Both the position numbers and the translations under genes were made by a program. The notes beneath the pieces were generated by a model, which made no database searches, was not told the origin of the DNA, and was given only the letters and a program-made list of their open reading frames with translations. Shown one piece after another: positions 8,271-16,767 of a stretch of DNA of 53,261 nt (positions are counted from its first letter, which is position 1; each line of letters opens with the position of its first letter). The DNA comes from an uncultured Phycisphaerae bacterium (lineage in GTDB: Bacteria > Planctomycetota > Phycisphaerae > UBA1845 > PWPN01), in contig CALLOB010000032.1 in NCBI GenBank assembly GCA_938005315.1, positions 1 through 53,261 of the forward strand, read 5' to 3'.

Positions 8271-8678
8271 ATGCAGGATCGGACTACGTCCTCATCGCGG
8301 GGCGGGATCGCGAAGATCGCGGCAGCGGCCGTGCTGCTGGCGATCGCCGCGTTCATCTTCCTGCGCGGCGACGCGGACGCCAGGCAGTCCGACGTCCCGG
8401 AGGACGCAACGCTTTACGTGTGCCTGGAGTGCGGCAAGAGTTTCGAACTGACCCCGGCGGCGTACGACAAGCTGGCCAGGGAGGGCGGCATCCGGGCCGC
8501 CGAAGGCGACGAGATCCGGGGGCGCGTCTGCCTGAGGTGCCCGCATTGCGGCAAGTTCGGCGGAACCCGGGCGATCCCGTGCCCGAAAGACGGCAGCCCG
8601 ATGCCGCGGATCGGCAAGGACGGCAGGCGCGGCCAGTGCCCCAAATGCGGCTGGAACGGAAACGGGCCGGAATCGTGA
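8271..8678 (+). CDS. Small membrane-anchored multi-CXXC zinc-ribbon protein
   Basis: 135 residues: a short positive N-terminus, one transmembrane helix at about 13-32 ([19 protein letters not shown]), then a periplasmic or external zinc-binding part. Cysteine pairs are CLECGKSF (about 50-57), [10 protein letters not shown] (about 87-96), CPKDG and CPKCGW near the end, consistent with two zinc-ribbon-like knuckles. The ATG at 8271 is preceded by GGGGAG about 12 bases away. The next gene, a prepilin-like protein, starts 38 bases later, so the two are probably co-transcribed. Function unknown. Confidence 0.75.
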   Translation: MQDRTTSSSRGGIAKIAAAAVLLAIAAFIFLRGDADARQSDVPEDATLYVCLECGKSFELTPAAYDKLAREGGIRAAEGDEIRGRVCLRCPHCGKFGGTRAIPCPKDGSPMPRIGKDGRRGQCPKCGWNGNGPES

Positions 8679-8716
8679 AAGGTACGCCGTCAACGGCTCG
8701 AGGAGAGCACGACGCC

Positions 8717-9691
8717 ATGAGCATACGAAACAGGATGCTTATTCGCAGGTCTGAACGGTCGGCGTTCACCCTGATCGAAGTGCTGGTGGTGGTGGCGATC
8801 ATCGCCCTTCTGGTCTCGATCCTGCTGCCGGCGCTGAAGAAGGCCCGTGAGCAGGCCAAGACGGTGATGTGCATCGCCAATCTCAAGCAGGTCGGAGCCG
8901 CCTCGGCCGGCTACCTGCAGGTCAACAAGAACCGTTTCCCCTGGGGGCCGGTGGACACGCGCAACAAGCTCGCCTATCCGCAGTCGCATTACTATGCCGG
9001 CAGCACCGATAAGGGCGACGGCGGCGCGTGGGACACGATTTACGGCCCCAATGTGCCTGAACTGACGGACCAGAACCCGGCCGGGCGGCATATTCCGGCG
9101 GGCATGCGGCCGCTTAACAAGTATCTGATGGGCCGCTCGCTGGGCCGGACGGCCGACGCGACGTTCGAAGTGCTGCAATGCCCCAACGACGACGGCGTCC
9201 GCAGCCGGGTGAACCACGCGTATCCCAAGTCGGCCAAGCCGGCCTGGATCGTGATGGGCACGAGCTACGACTCGAACGTGACCTGGTGGGAATACGTCCG
9301 CACCGTGGAGTACCCCGGAAACACCGAAGCGCAGCGTCGAAGGGGCTACAGGCTCATGGACCGGCTGATCTTCCTCATGGAGAAGAAGGGCCCGAGCCGG
9401 GCGGTGCTGGCCTACGAGGATCCGGCCGACTGCGTGCTGGGCGGCGTGCTGTACAACTGGCCTGAGAACCTCAAGTACATGGGCTGGCACGGCAAGCACA
9501 ACCACTACAGCAACGTGTTCCTTGACGGGCACGCGGGGCATCTGTTCATGGAACAGAAGAAGGTGTGGGACTACAACTTCCGCGGCGCCGGCGGGTCGAT
9601 CAACATCACCTGCAACCCTGCGGCGGTGGGCAACGACTGCCTGCAGGGCGACGCCAACTGGATCGTCCGGCAGGACTACAAGGAAGAATGA
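8717..9691 (+). CDS. Prepilin-type N-terminal cleavage/methylation domain protein (type II secretion-like)
   Basis: 324 residues. After a basic leader (RRSERSA) comes the class III signal [18 protein letters not shown], residues about 17-34, with Glu at +5, then [10 protein letters not shown] as in pseudopilins. The residue before the cleavage site is Ala rather than the usual Gly, a variation common in planctomycete members. The C-terminal half is a beta-rich domain with a late H-rich [10 protein letters not shown] motif matching the family H...DG signature. Such proteins are thought to be processed by prepilin peptidase and exported or assembled at the membrane. The ATG at 8717 follows GAGGAG at 9 bases. 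It forms an operon with the zinc-ribbon gene and probably the PEP-CTERM gene downstream (gap 153). Confidence 0.88.
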   Translation: MSIRNRMLIRRSERSAFTLIEVLVVVAIIALLVSILLPALKKAREQAKTVMCIANLKQVGAASAGYLQVNKNRFPWGPVDTRNKLAYPQSHYYAGSTDKGDGGAWDTIYGPNVPELTDQNPAGRHIPAGMRPLNKYLMGRSLGRTADATFEVLQCPNDDGVRSRVNHAYPKSAKPAWIVMGTSYDSNVTWWEYVRTVEYPGNTEAQRRRGYRLMDRLIFLMEKKGPSRAVLAYEDPADCVLGGVLYNWPENLKYMGWHGKHNHYSNVFLDGHAGHLFMEQKKVWDYNFRGAGGSINITCNPAAVGNDCLQGDANWIVRQDYKEE

Positions 9692-9844
9692 ATTTCCAGG
9701 GAGGAGCGAATCGTGCAGGGAGGATAAACCTGGAGAATCGTGGTAGCCGATCGTGCCGGGGCACGCGCGTGCATGCCGGCGGCGGATCCGGCCGGTCGAG
9801 AGCAGGAAGCGAGTCAAGACCTGCTTCCGGAGAGGAGAAACGCC

Positions 9845-11125
9845 ATGCGAATGTCCGCAGTTCTGGGGCTCCTGGGGGTGCTGGCGGCACCGGCGGCGGT
9901 GCTGGCCGTGCCGTATGCCTCGGGAGTGAACACCTCGGGCACCGACCTGAGCTTCGTCCTGAACCAGGACGCCGACAACGTCACCCTGATGCTCCAGGGC
10001 GGGGGAACCATCGACCTGGGGCCGCTGGCCAAAGGCACGCACAACGTCACCGTGCCGACGCCGGGCAACCATCAGATCAAGGTGACGAACTCCGCGGCGT
10101 CCGGCTGGACGCAGATCAGCACCGACGGGATGAACACGTCCTTCTACACGCCGATGGGCGTCTCGGTGAACCGCAACAGGACCAGCCCCAACTACGGCAG
10201 CGTGTACGTGTCCAACGCGACCAGCGGCACCACCGCGTTCGGCCGCAATACCCCCGAAGGCATCTACCGGCTCCTGGCCGACACGACACCCGTCAACAAC
10301 GGCACCGCCGGCGTGACCTGGGGCGCAGGCTCGGGACCGTGGAAGAGCGCCATCGGCGAAGATGACCGGGTGTATGTGACGGATCTGTCCAACGATCTGG
10401 TGTTCGACCTGGCACCGGACCTCTCCTCGGCCGTCCAGCTGATCGACGCCTCCAACCGGACCGCGAATCAGTATGTCGGGGCCGTGGTGGTCGAAGGAAC
10501 GCAGGCCGCGGGCAACCGCAAGATCTACCTGGTGAACAGCAACTACAGCGACACCGCCCGCAAAGGCCTCATCCAGTACAACCTCGGCAGCGACCCGACC
10601 GTCGCCGCCGGCGACACCGGCACGCAGTACATCGGCCCGTCGTATTACACGTTCTACCCCTACGACTTCGTCCGGGATTCCGCCGGCGACTGGTACGGCA
10701 CGCAGTTCCGGTTTGACCCGGCCCAGGCGGAAGCCGTGGCCAAGTTCGCCGACGGCGCACCACCGATCAACAGTGCCGTGTGGAAAACCCCCCAGACCTC
10801 GCCCTACAACGGGGCTTACTGCCTGGACCTGTATGAGGAAAAGGGCTGGGTCGCCTACGGCAACTACTACGACGGGTGGGTCCACATCTTCAACATGGCC
10901 GACGGCAGCTACGTCGGCGGTTTCGACGCCGGCAGCCGGATGCGCGACATCGCCTTCGACGCCGCGGGCAACATCTACACGGTGGACAACGTCACCGAGT
11001 GGCTGCGGGTCTGGTCGCCCGGCGGCGACACCGTGATGGAGACGCCGTTCACGATCATCCCCGAGCCGGCGAGCGCGCTGTTGATGCTCGGCGCGGCCGG
11101 CCTGATCGGGCGGCGCCGCAAGTGA
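9845..11125 (+). CDS. PEP-CTERM exported beta-propeller-like protein, paralogue of the giant secreted protein
   Basis: 426 residues with a signal peptide (residues 1 to about 21, VLA-VPY). The body is nearly collinear with residues about 120-440 of the 3473-7396 product: shared landmarks are VSVNRN, VSNATSGTTAFGRNTP, DLSNDL, DASNRTANQ, GTQAAGNRKIYLVN, IGPSYYTFYP and FDAAGNIYTVDNVTEWLR. It ends in a PEP-CTERM tail: PEPASALLML, a hydrophobic stretch and IGRRRK. In this family the tail is recognised by an exosortase/archaeosortase, not encoded in the window. The ATG at 9845 (SD GGAGAGGAG) replaces an earlier GTG in the same frame. It is followed by a strong hairpin at 11185. Probably a cell-surface or matrix protein. 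The ligand is unknown. Confidence 0.88.
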   Translation: MRMSAVLGLLGVLAAPAAVLAVPYASGVNTSGTDLSFVLNQDADNVTLMLQGGGTIDLGPLAKGTHNVTVPTPGNHQIKVTNSAASGWTQISTDGMNTSFYTPMGVSVNRNRTSPNYGSVYVSNATSGTTAFGRNTPEGIYRLLADTTPVNNGTAGVTWGAGSGPWKSAIGEDDRVYVTDLSNDLVFDLAPDLSSAVQLIDASNRTANQYVGAVVVEGTQAAGNRKIYLVNSNYSDTARKGLIQYNLGSDPTVAAGDTGTQYIGPSYYTFYPYDFVRDSAGDWYGTQFRFDPAQAEAVAKFADGAPPINSAVWKTPQTSPYNGAYCLDLYEEKGWVAYGNYYDGWVHIFNMADGSYVGGFDAGSRMRDIAFDAAGNIYTVDNVTEWLRVWSPGGDTVMETPFTIIPEPASALLMLGAAGLIGRRRK

Positions 11126-11438
11126 GCTGAAATCGTCCGGCTGATCGAGCCGGCGATCCGCATGGACTGAAAGGCGGACGGGACGTGCGCGGGGGTGTTT
11201 GCCCGACGCCCCCGCGCACTCCGCGTCGCGCTGCGGCGATCGAGACCCGGGCCTGTCTCAATTGCCCAGCTGGGGCGAGGCCGGGGCGCGCGGTCGTTAT
11301 GCGGGTGGCCAACCGGTCGGGGGCCTGCCGCCCGGGTGGAACCTCCCGCCGGATGAAGGGTTGCCGGGACATCGGGCCTGCGGCGCGGCCGTGGTCGGGT
11401 TGACCTCGCCGTCCCAGCCCGCAGCGGAATCAGCCGTC
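11126..11438. other. 313-base intergenic stretch between PEP-CTERM and prepilin genes
   Basis: Holds the strong hairpin at 11185-11219. The remaining 220 bases have GC-rich short repeats and a weak GAGAC/GTCTC hairpin (about 11241-11258). I see no gene and no clear promoter for the following prepilin gene, which also lacks a good Shine-Dalgarno sequence. Confidence 0.6.
11185..11219 (+). terminator. Strong GC hairpin, terminator of the zinc-ribbon/prepilin/PEP-CTERM unit
   Basis: A 14-bp stem (11185-11198 with 11206-11219; one G-T pair) with a 7-base loop, 60 bases after the PEP-CTERM stop codon. No T-tract follows. Confidence 0.6.
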
Positions 11439-12341
11439 ATGACCCCAAACGCGACCACCGGCGAGCGCTTTCGTCCCCGTACCGGCCGCCGCTCGGGGTT
11501 CACCCTGATCGAAGTGCTGGTGGTCGTCGCGATCATCGCCCTGCTGGTTTCTGTGCTGTTGCCGGCATTATCCAAGGCCCGAGAGAACTCCCGCCGGCCG
11601 ATCTGCGCCGCCCAGCTCGGCGAGATGGCCAAGGCCATGGTGATGTACAACAGCGAGAACCGCGACTACCTGCCCGGCCCGCTGCACCAGGCCCTGGAGC
11701 TGGAAACGGTCGACAAGGTCGCCACGGGCGACTGGAAGGCCTGGCACCTGCCTTTTTACGTCCGCAAGTACTTCTCCGATCGCAGCGCCCGCAAGCAACT
11801 GACCGACAAGGTGCTCAAGTGCCCCGCCTCGCTGATGATCACTGGCGGAGCCGAAAACATCTGGACGCGGGTCGATGCCGCCAGGCCTTTCACCTATACG
11901 CTGAACAACTGGTGGTATATCGCCAACGATCGCCGGGGCACTGATCCCCAGCAGTACTTCGGCTGGCCGGGCTCCAGCGGCAACACCGCCTACAACTTCT
12001 GGACCGGCGGGCCGGACGCCCATGGCCGGTTCCGGGTGAATCCCGCGGCCGGGTCGATCGCCAGACCCAAGCGGATCGCTCAGGTGCGCCAGCACTCCCG
12101 CGAATGGGCGATCGCCGACGCGTTCCGATACACCGACCAGAACCGCCCCCCACTGACCGGCGCCGGTCGTCCGGACGGCGATTGGCGGATCGGCACCTAC
12201 CAGTCCGACTGGGTCGAGCGGGCCGGCATCCCCCTGCCGACCAGCGCCTACCACAGCAGGGGCATCAACGTCGGCATGTTCGACGGCCACGTCGAATGGC
12301 AACGTCCCTGGTGGGGCTCGGTCAATCCTTACAAGCTTTGA
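11439..12341 (+). CDS. Second prepilin-type N-terminal cleavage/methylation domain protein
   Basis: 300 residues. Basic leader with RRSG immediately before [18 protein letters not shown], so the expected Gly(-1)/Phe(+1) prepilin-peptidase site and Glu(+5) are intact. The membrane helix is followed by VLLPALSKARENSRR. The C-terminus carries HSRGINVGMFDGHVEW, an exact H-X9-DG motif of the planctomycete DUF1559-like family. It is paralogous to the 8717-9691 product in the first 60 residues, but the globular domains diverge. The ATG at 11439 was chosen because the leader length then fits; the upstream extension lacks family similarity and the SD is weak. A terminator-like structure with seven Ts lies at 12425-12487. 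Confidence 0.87.
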   Translation: MTPNATTGERFRPRTGRRSGFTLIEVLVVVAIIALLVSVLLPALSKARENSRRPICAAQLGEMAKAMVMYNSENRDYLPGPLHQALELETVDKVATGDWKAWHLPFYVRKYFSDRSARKQLTDKVLKCPASLMITGGAENIWTRVDAARPFTYTLNNWWYIANDRRGTDPQQYFGWPGSSGNTAYNFWTGGPDAHGRFRVNPAAGSIARPKRIAQVRQHSREWAIADAFRYTDQNRPPLTGAGRPDGDWRIGTYQSDWVERAGIPLPTSAYHSRGINVGMFDGHVEWQRPWWGSVNPYKL

Positions 12342-12424
12342 CCTCCCGATCCGCCACGACCCCGAGCAACCGCAGGTCCGCCGGGCCGAACACCCTACCC
12401 AACAGCGCTTCATCTGTTCAATCG

Positions 12425-12487
12425 TGTCTGGTACCCCGTGCCCGGGCGAATCAGGCCTCATGCCGCCTGGTGCCGACAACTTTTTTT
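12425..12487 (+). terminator. Rho-independent-like terminator of the second prepilin gene
   Basis: TGTC+GGTACC (12425-12428, 12430-12435) pairs with GGTGCCGACA (12469-12478) across a bulged T and one G-T pair. A small CAGGC/GCCTG hairpin lies inside the loop. Seven Ts follow at 12481-12487, the only clear T-tract terminator in the window. Confidence 0.5.
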
Positions 12488-12488
12488 C

Positions 12489-12494
12489 TATAAT
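12489..12494 (+). promoter_or_regulatory. Perfect TATAAT -10 box before the DUF3352-like genes
   Basis: TATAAT immediately follows the T-tract of the terminator. No good -35 box is seen at 16-18 bases (CCTGGT). A start near 12501 would give a leader of about 120 bases to the ATG at 12622. Confidence 0.4.
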
Positions 12495-12501
12495 GAGGTT
12501 A

Positions 12502-12527
12502 CGACGGCCGATGCGACCTTATCGCCC
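12502..12527 (+). repeat. 26-base repeat, copy 1
   Basis: Matches 43401-43426 at 24 of 26 positions, including an uninterrupted 17-base identity (12511-12527). It lies in the likely leader of the DUF3352-like gene. Confidence 0.5.
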
Positions 12528-12621
12528 CTGAGCTGTCTAAGATCATGGCGGCGCGCGGGCGGCGCGGTTCGCGCGGCCGCTGGCCGATCGGCCGTCCGGC
12601 CCGGGAGGTCAAGGAGAACGC

Positions 12622-14985
12622 ATGCGTCGGATGTCGAGCCTCCTGGTCTGGATCCTGGCGGTCATGCCGGCCGCACAGCCGGCGGCGCAGGCCGGTGAGC
12701 TGGCCTCGCTTCTTCCGGCCGACACCCTGGTCTACGTCGAGTGGCCCGGAACCCCGGCCTTGCGGCGCGATCTGCAGCAGTCGGCCCTGATGCGGCTGAT
12801 CGAGGATCCGCAGGTCGGTCCGTGGCTGGAAAACCTGTTTCCCAAGCTGGCCGACAGGGTGCGGGCGGGCATCGGCGGGCCGGGCGGAGCGAACTCCGGC
12901 GAGCTGCTTTCGGATTGGGCCGGCCTGGCTCTGGAATACCCCTGCGAGGCGGTGATTCTGGGCATCTCGGCCAGGGCTCGCGGACTGGAACTCGATGCGG
13001 GCCTGGTGGTGCGGGCCGGGCGGGACAACAGCGCTCTGGCGGAGATCATCGACGAGTGGATGGAAGTCCTGGGTGTCGTCGAGGCCGACATCACCGAGGT
13101 CCGGACCTCCGGGGCGGTCGTGCGACGCACGTCATTGCCGCATTCGGGGATGCTCCTGCATTGGGGGGTCATCGACGACGGTTTCGTGCTGGCCATCGGA
13201 CCACGGCTGATCGAGCTTCTCCTGCCGTCCGGCCGGCCGGAGGAGGGTGTCGAACCGGACGGGGAACAGGCAGATGCGACGGACGCTCAGGAAACCTTCG
13301 ACGCCGACGTCGCGGCGGCCGGCGAACACGGCTACCGCGCTGATTCCGGAAGGGACGACCATCGGCTCCCAGGCGATTCCTCGACCCCGTCGCCCGGGAG
13401 AGTCAGCTCGGCAGCCGCCGCGGCGGTCTCGGGCGGCCTGGCCGCCGAGCCTGCCTTTGCCGAAGTGCGCCGCCAATCCGGTCGATCAGCGCCCTGCGTG
13501 GTGGTCTACGTCCGGCTGGAAGGCCTTCGGAAGCTGGCCGGGGCATTGGGGAAGCTGGCGGGCCTGTTCGGCGGGACGCCCGGTGAACTGGCCAAAACCC
13601 TGAGCCTGGCTCAGGCGCTGGTTCCGCAGGGAGCGACTTCCGCGGCGGTGATGCTGGAGGCCCGCCGGGAAGGCCTGCTGACGACCTCGTTTCAGCCCGC
13701 CGTGGCGGAGCCCGAACCGCCCGGATCCCGGTTCCGTCGTCCGCTGGAGCCGCTGGATCTGTCGGCCATTCCGCAGGGGGTTCGCTGGGCGGTGGCCGGC
13801 CGCGAGGACCTGGTGGAGCGGTTCGCCCGGCTCATGGACCTGCTGCACGAGATCGACCCGGGGCGCGAGCAGGAGTTGCTGCGCCTCGTCGAGCGCTTCG
13901 AGGAGCAGAACGGCGCGGCTTTCGACGAGCAGGTGCTGGCCGGGTTGGGGGAGACCTGGCTGCTGTTCGACTCGCGCTGCTTCAGCCGGCCGTGGAGCGG
14001 CGGGTTGACGCTGGTACTGGAAACGCGCCGCGGCTATCGCATGGCCGAGACGCTGCGGCGGCTGGCCGAGAGCATCCTGGAGCAGGGCGCCGAGCGCGCG
14101 GAGTCGCCGGTCAGGACGTTGAATCACCGCGGCACAGAGGTTTATTATCTGCCCGGTGCCGGCAGTGGCAGGATGCCGGCGCCGGCCTGGGCGGAGTGCG
14201 ACGGCCGGCTGGTGCTGGGCCCGTATCCTCAGACGGTGCGGTCGTATCTGGATCACCTGATCACCCGATCGACGAGCCTGCTTGACGAGCCGGCCTTCGC
14301 GCGGGGCCTGAATATGCTGCCGCCCGGCAGCGACATGATCGGCTATATCGACAGCGCCGAGGTGGTTCACGCGGCCTGTTCGGACGTCCTTCAGGGCATC
14401 TGGAAAGCCGCCGTCTCCTCGGACGGCGGGCCGGGAGCATGGCCGTCGCCGGACGCCCTGGCCTCCCCGCTGTTTCCGACGATTTTCGCCCGGGCCAGGA
14501 CGGATCGGGGCTTCGTATCGGCGAGTTTCGGGCCGTTGCCGCTGCCGACCGGGCTGATCACCGCGGGGGGGGCGGCGGTACTGGCCCGCGTGCTGTTGCC
14601 GTCGGCGACGGTGTCGGGACCGGACGACCGGGTGGGCAAGGCGGCGGTGGCCCGCTCGATGATCGGGCCCGGCGGACCGGTGGTGATCGCGATCGAGCTT
14701 TTCTTCGCCCACATGGGGCGATATCCGCGGGATCTGTCGGAGCTGGTGCAGGCCCCGCGCGACGCGGTTTCCGCGCGGCGGTGGCGAGGGCCCTACATCC
14801 GCAGCGCCGACCATCTTCGCGATCCGTGGGGCCGGCCGCTGGCCTATGCCGCTTCGGGAGGCCACAACGGGCGGGCGTTCGACCTCTGGAGCCTGGGCGC
14901 CGACGGCGAAAACGGCACGGAGGACGATATCCGCTTCGAGACCCGGGTTTCGGGCCGGCAGGAGTATGCGCGGCCTGAACGTTAA
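12622..14985 (+). CDS. Exported DUF3352-like protein with a C-terminal GspG-like pseudopilin domain
   Basis: 787 residues. Signal peptide at 1 to about 24 (AAQA-GEL), then LLPADTLVYVEWPG, a start typical of DUF3352-like planctomycete proteins. The middle has two such repeats split by a low-complexity stretch (about 215-275). Residues about 643-660 form a hydrophobic segment, followed from about 680 by a domain matching the GspG C-terminal fold: YPRDLSELV, WRGPYI, LRDPWGRPLAY and DLWSLGADGENGTEDDI, the last resembling the GspG calcium loop. No FTLIE prepilin signal precedes it. The ATG at 12622 has AAGGAG at 6 bases. A G8 tract (14565-14572) lies within the hydrophobic segment. The next gene begins 30 bases after the stop in the same frame. 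Function unknown; probably envelope-associated. Confidence 0.75.
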   Translation: MRRMSSLLVWILAVMPAAQPAAQAGELASLLPADTLVYVEWPGTPALRRDLQQSALMRLIEDPQVGPWLENLFPKLADRVRAGIGGPGGANSGELLSDWAGLALEYPCEAVILGISARARGLELDAGLVVRAGRDNSALAEIIDEWMEVLGVVEADITEVRTSGAVVRRTSLPHSGMLLHWGVIDDGFVLAIGPRLIELLLPSGRPEEGVEPDGEQADATDAQETFDADVAAAGEHGYRADSGRDDHRLPGDSSTPSPGRVSSAAAAAVSGGLAAEPAFAEVRRQSGRSAPCVVVYVRLEGLRKLAGALGKLAGLFGGTPGELAKTLSLAQALVPQGATSAAVMLEARREGLLTTSFQPAVAEPEPPGSRFRRPLEPLDLSAIPQGVRWAVAGREDLVERFARLMDLLHEIDPGREQELLRLVERFEEQNGAAFDEQVLAGLGETWLLFDSRCFSRPWSGGLTLVLETRRGYRMAETLRRLAESILEQGAERAESPVRTLNHRGTEVYYLPGAGSGRMPAPAWAECDGRLVLGPYPQTVRSYLDHLITRSTSLLDEPAFARGLNMLPPGSDMIGYIDSAEVVHAACSDVLQGIWKAAVSSDGGPGAWPSPDALASPLFPTIFARARTDRGFVSASFGPLPLPTGLITAGGAAVLARVLLPSATVSGPDDRVGKAAVARSMIGPGGPVVIAIELFFAHMGRYPRDLSELVQAPRDAVSARRWRGPYIRSADHLRDPWGRPLAYAASGGHNGRAFDLWSLGADGENGTEDDIRFETRVSGRQEYARPER

Positions 14986-15015
14986 CCGCCGCTTCGGGGC
15001 CCTGCTGCTGCAGGC

Positions 15016-16491
15016 ATGATGGTAGCGACTTTGTTGTACCTGTATGCCTCGACGGTCTCGGCCGGAGAGGCCGGGGACCTCAGTGCCTGTATTCCGGACT
15101 CGGCGATGATCGCCTGGTTCGGCCGCCCGTCGCCGGCGATGCTCGACGCGCCGCCGGGCGGGGTCGTCGATCGTCTGGCCAGCTGGCTGCTGACGCTCAA
15201 GGCCGCCGGGGTGATTCCGCCGGATGCTCAGGTGGTGGCCGATGCGGTGGCGACGATCCCGTTGCTGGGCCGGCGGCCGCACGCCCTGGCGCTGCTGGAC
15301 CTGACCATTCGCGAGCTGTCCCCGGGGAGCTATCGACTCAACAGCCTGCAGGCCGCGGCGGTGGTGGACGTCGGCCCGCTGGCCGGGGACTTCGACCGGC
15401 GGATCCGCGATCTGCTGGCCACCTACACCTCTGCAGAGCACAACGTCATCGAAACCGTCGCGCAGGACGGCCTGTACTACCACCGCCTGACCGATAGCAT
15501 CCAGCCGGAGTGGGCCGTTGTGGAATGGGGCACGTTCCAGGGCCGGCTGCTGGTGGTCGGCGTCGGGCGAGGGGCCCTGCAGGCGGTGGCCGAGACCATC
15601 GGCCGGCGCCGGGCTTGTCTGGCTGACGAAGACTGGTTCGCCCAGGCCCATCAGGCCTGTCACGGAGCCCGCAGCGGGCTGGAGTGTCATGTGCATGTCG
15701 AAGCGTTGAGCCGGCGCCTGGGCGAGATTGCTCCCGAGGAGACGCGGCGGGTGATCGGTTCGCTGGGGCTGGGCGAGACGCGCCGCCTGCTGTGGGCGGT
15801 GGGTTTCGAGGGTCGCGTGCTGCGCAGCGAAGCCTGCCTGGAAGACCTCAGGGGCCAGACGCTCTACGCCGTGCTCAGCGGTCCGGGGATGATCGACCCG
15901 GCGGTCGAGGCGATGATTCCGGAGGAGGCCGACGCGTATGCCGCTTTCCGGCTGCCCCTGCCGGAGGTCGCCCGAGGGCTTCGCAAGGCCTATCTGGACA
16001 GCCAGGGCTCCCAGCGGCAGGAGAAACTGCGCCGGATGTGGTCGCGTCTGGAGGAACAGTTCGAGTTTTCGGCCGAACACCAGTTCATTGGCCGGCTGGG
16101 CACGCACCTGATCTTCCACACCTACCCGCCGCACCCGCTGCGGCTGCCGCTGATGTGCTCGGTCTGGATCCAGACCGATGGACAGACCGAGGCCATCGCC
16201 CGGACCCTTGACGGGATGATGGCCGCCTGGCAGGACGCCCTGTCGCCGGCGACCCGGACGGCCCCGGCCGGCACCCGGCCTTCCCGGGGCCTTTCTCCGC
16301 AGATTCGCCGGACCCCGGACGGCATCTGGTACCTGCAGCTGGGGGTCCTGGGGCCGGCGATGGGTGTGGCCGACGGGTGGATCGTGATCAGCTTTTCACC
16401 GCTGGCGGTAAGAGACAACCTGAGCTACCTCCGGCGGCAGGCGTCCGACGCTGCGTCGCAGCCGGCGGACCGGGTTTCCGCACCCGGTTGA
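15016..16491 (+). CDS. Exported DUF3352-like protein, paralogue of the preceding gene
   Basis: 491 residues. A short signal-peptide-like start (MMVATLLYLYASTVSA-GEA) leads into CIPDSAMIAWFGRPSP, which parallels LLPADTLVYVEWPG of the upstream gene, so the two are probably duplicates. It lacks the GspG-like C-terminus. The gap to the upstream gene is 30 bases and both are in the same frame, so stop-codon readthrough would give one polyprotein. The signal peptide has no basic residue before the hydrophobic core and the SD (GCAGG) is weak, which makes the start the least certain part. A second ATG follows immediately. No catalytic motif was recognised. Confidence 0.7.
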   Translation: MMVATLLYLYASTVSAGEAGDLSACIPDSAMIAWFGRPSPAMLDAPPGGVVDRLASWLLTLKAAGVIPPDAQVVADAVATIPLLGRRPHALALLDLTIRELSPGSYRLNSLQAAAVVDVGPLAGDFDRRIRDLLATYTSAEHNVIETVAQDGLYYHRLTDSIQPEWAVVEWGTFQGRLLVVGVGRGALQAVAETIGRRRACLADEDWFAQAHQACHGARSGLECHVHVEALSRRLGEIAPEETRRVIGSLGLGETRRLLWAVGFEGRVLRSEACLEDLRGQTLYAVLSGPGMIDPAVEAMIPEEADAYAAFRLPLPEVARGLRKAYLDSQGSQRQEKLRRMWSRLEEQFEFSAEHQFIGRLGTHLIFHTYPPHPLRLPLMCSVWIQTDGQTEAIARTLDGMMAAWQDALSPATRTAPAGTRPSRGLSPQIRRTPDGIWYLQLGVLGPAMGVADGWIVISFSPLAVRDNLSYLRRQASDAASQPADRVSAPG

Positions 16492-16586
16492 GGAATCCCC
16501 CGGCCGGGCCGGCCCACCATCCGCCCTCCCGACCGCCGCGAATCCGGCGTGCAACGGGCCTTTGGGAAGCCCGGCGTCGAGCCGGA

Positions 16587-16620
16587 AGACCCCTGCTGGC
16601 CACCGCGAAAAAAGGGGTCT
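16587..16620. repeat. 8-bp inverted repeat (AGACCCCT/AGGGGTCT)
   Basis: Arms 16587-16594 and 16613-16620, an 18-base loop ending in five As. It lies 95 bases after the DUF3352-like gene and 150 before the PhyH gene. Read rightward it could be a weak terminator or an operator. Confidence 0.3.
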
Positions 16621-16767
16621 AGGATGCGGGTAATCGGAGTCGCGGGCTGGCGAGAACCTGCACTGAGCCCCGCCCGAGGGTGGCAACGCGGGCTTGAAGC
16701 CTTCCCCGTGGGCGGGTCCCTGTTGGGCTGCGGCGCGATCCTGCATCCGTTCGAGGAACCACAACAC

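Noticed and set aside
13486-16134. 882-codon minus-strand frame across both DUF3352-like genes
   Set aside because: Crosses two genes with signal peptides and SD sequences on the plus strand; Arg/Gln-rich and without motifs.
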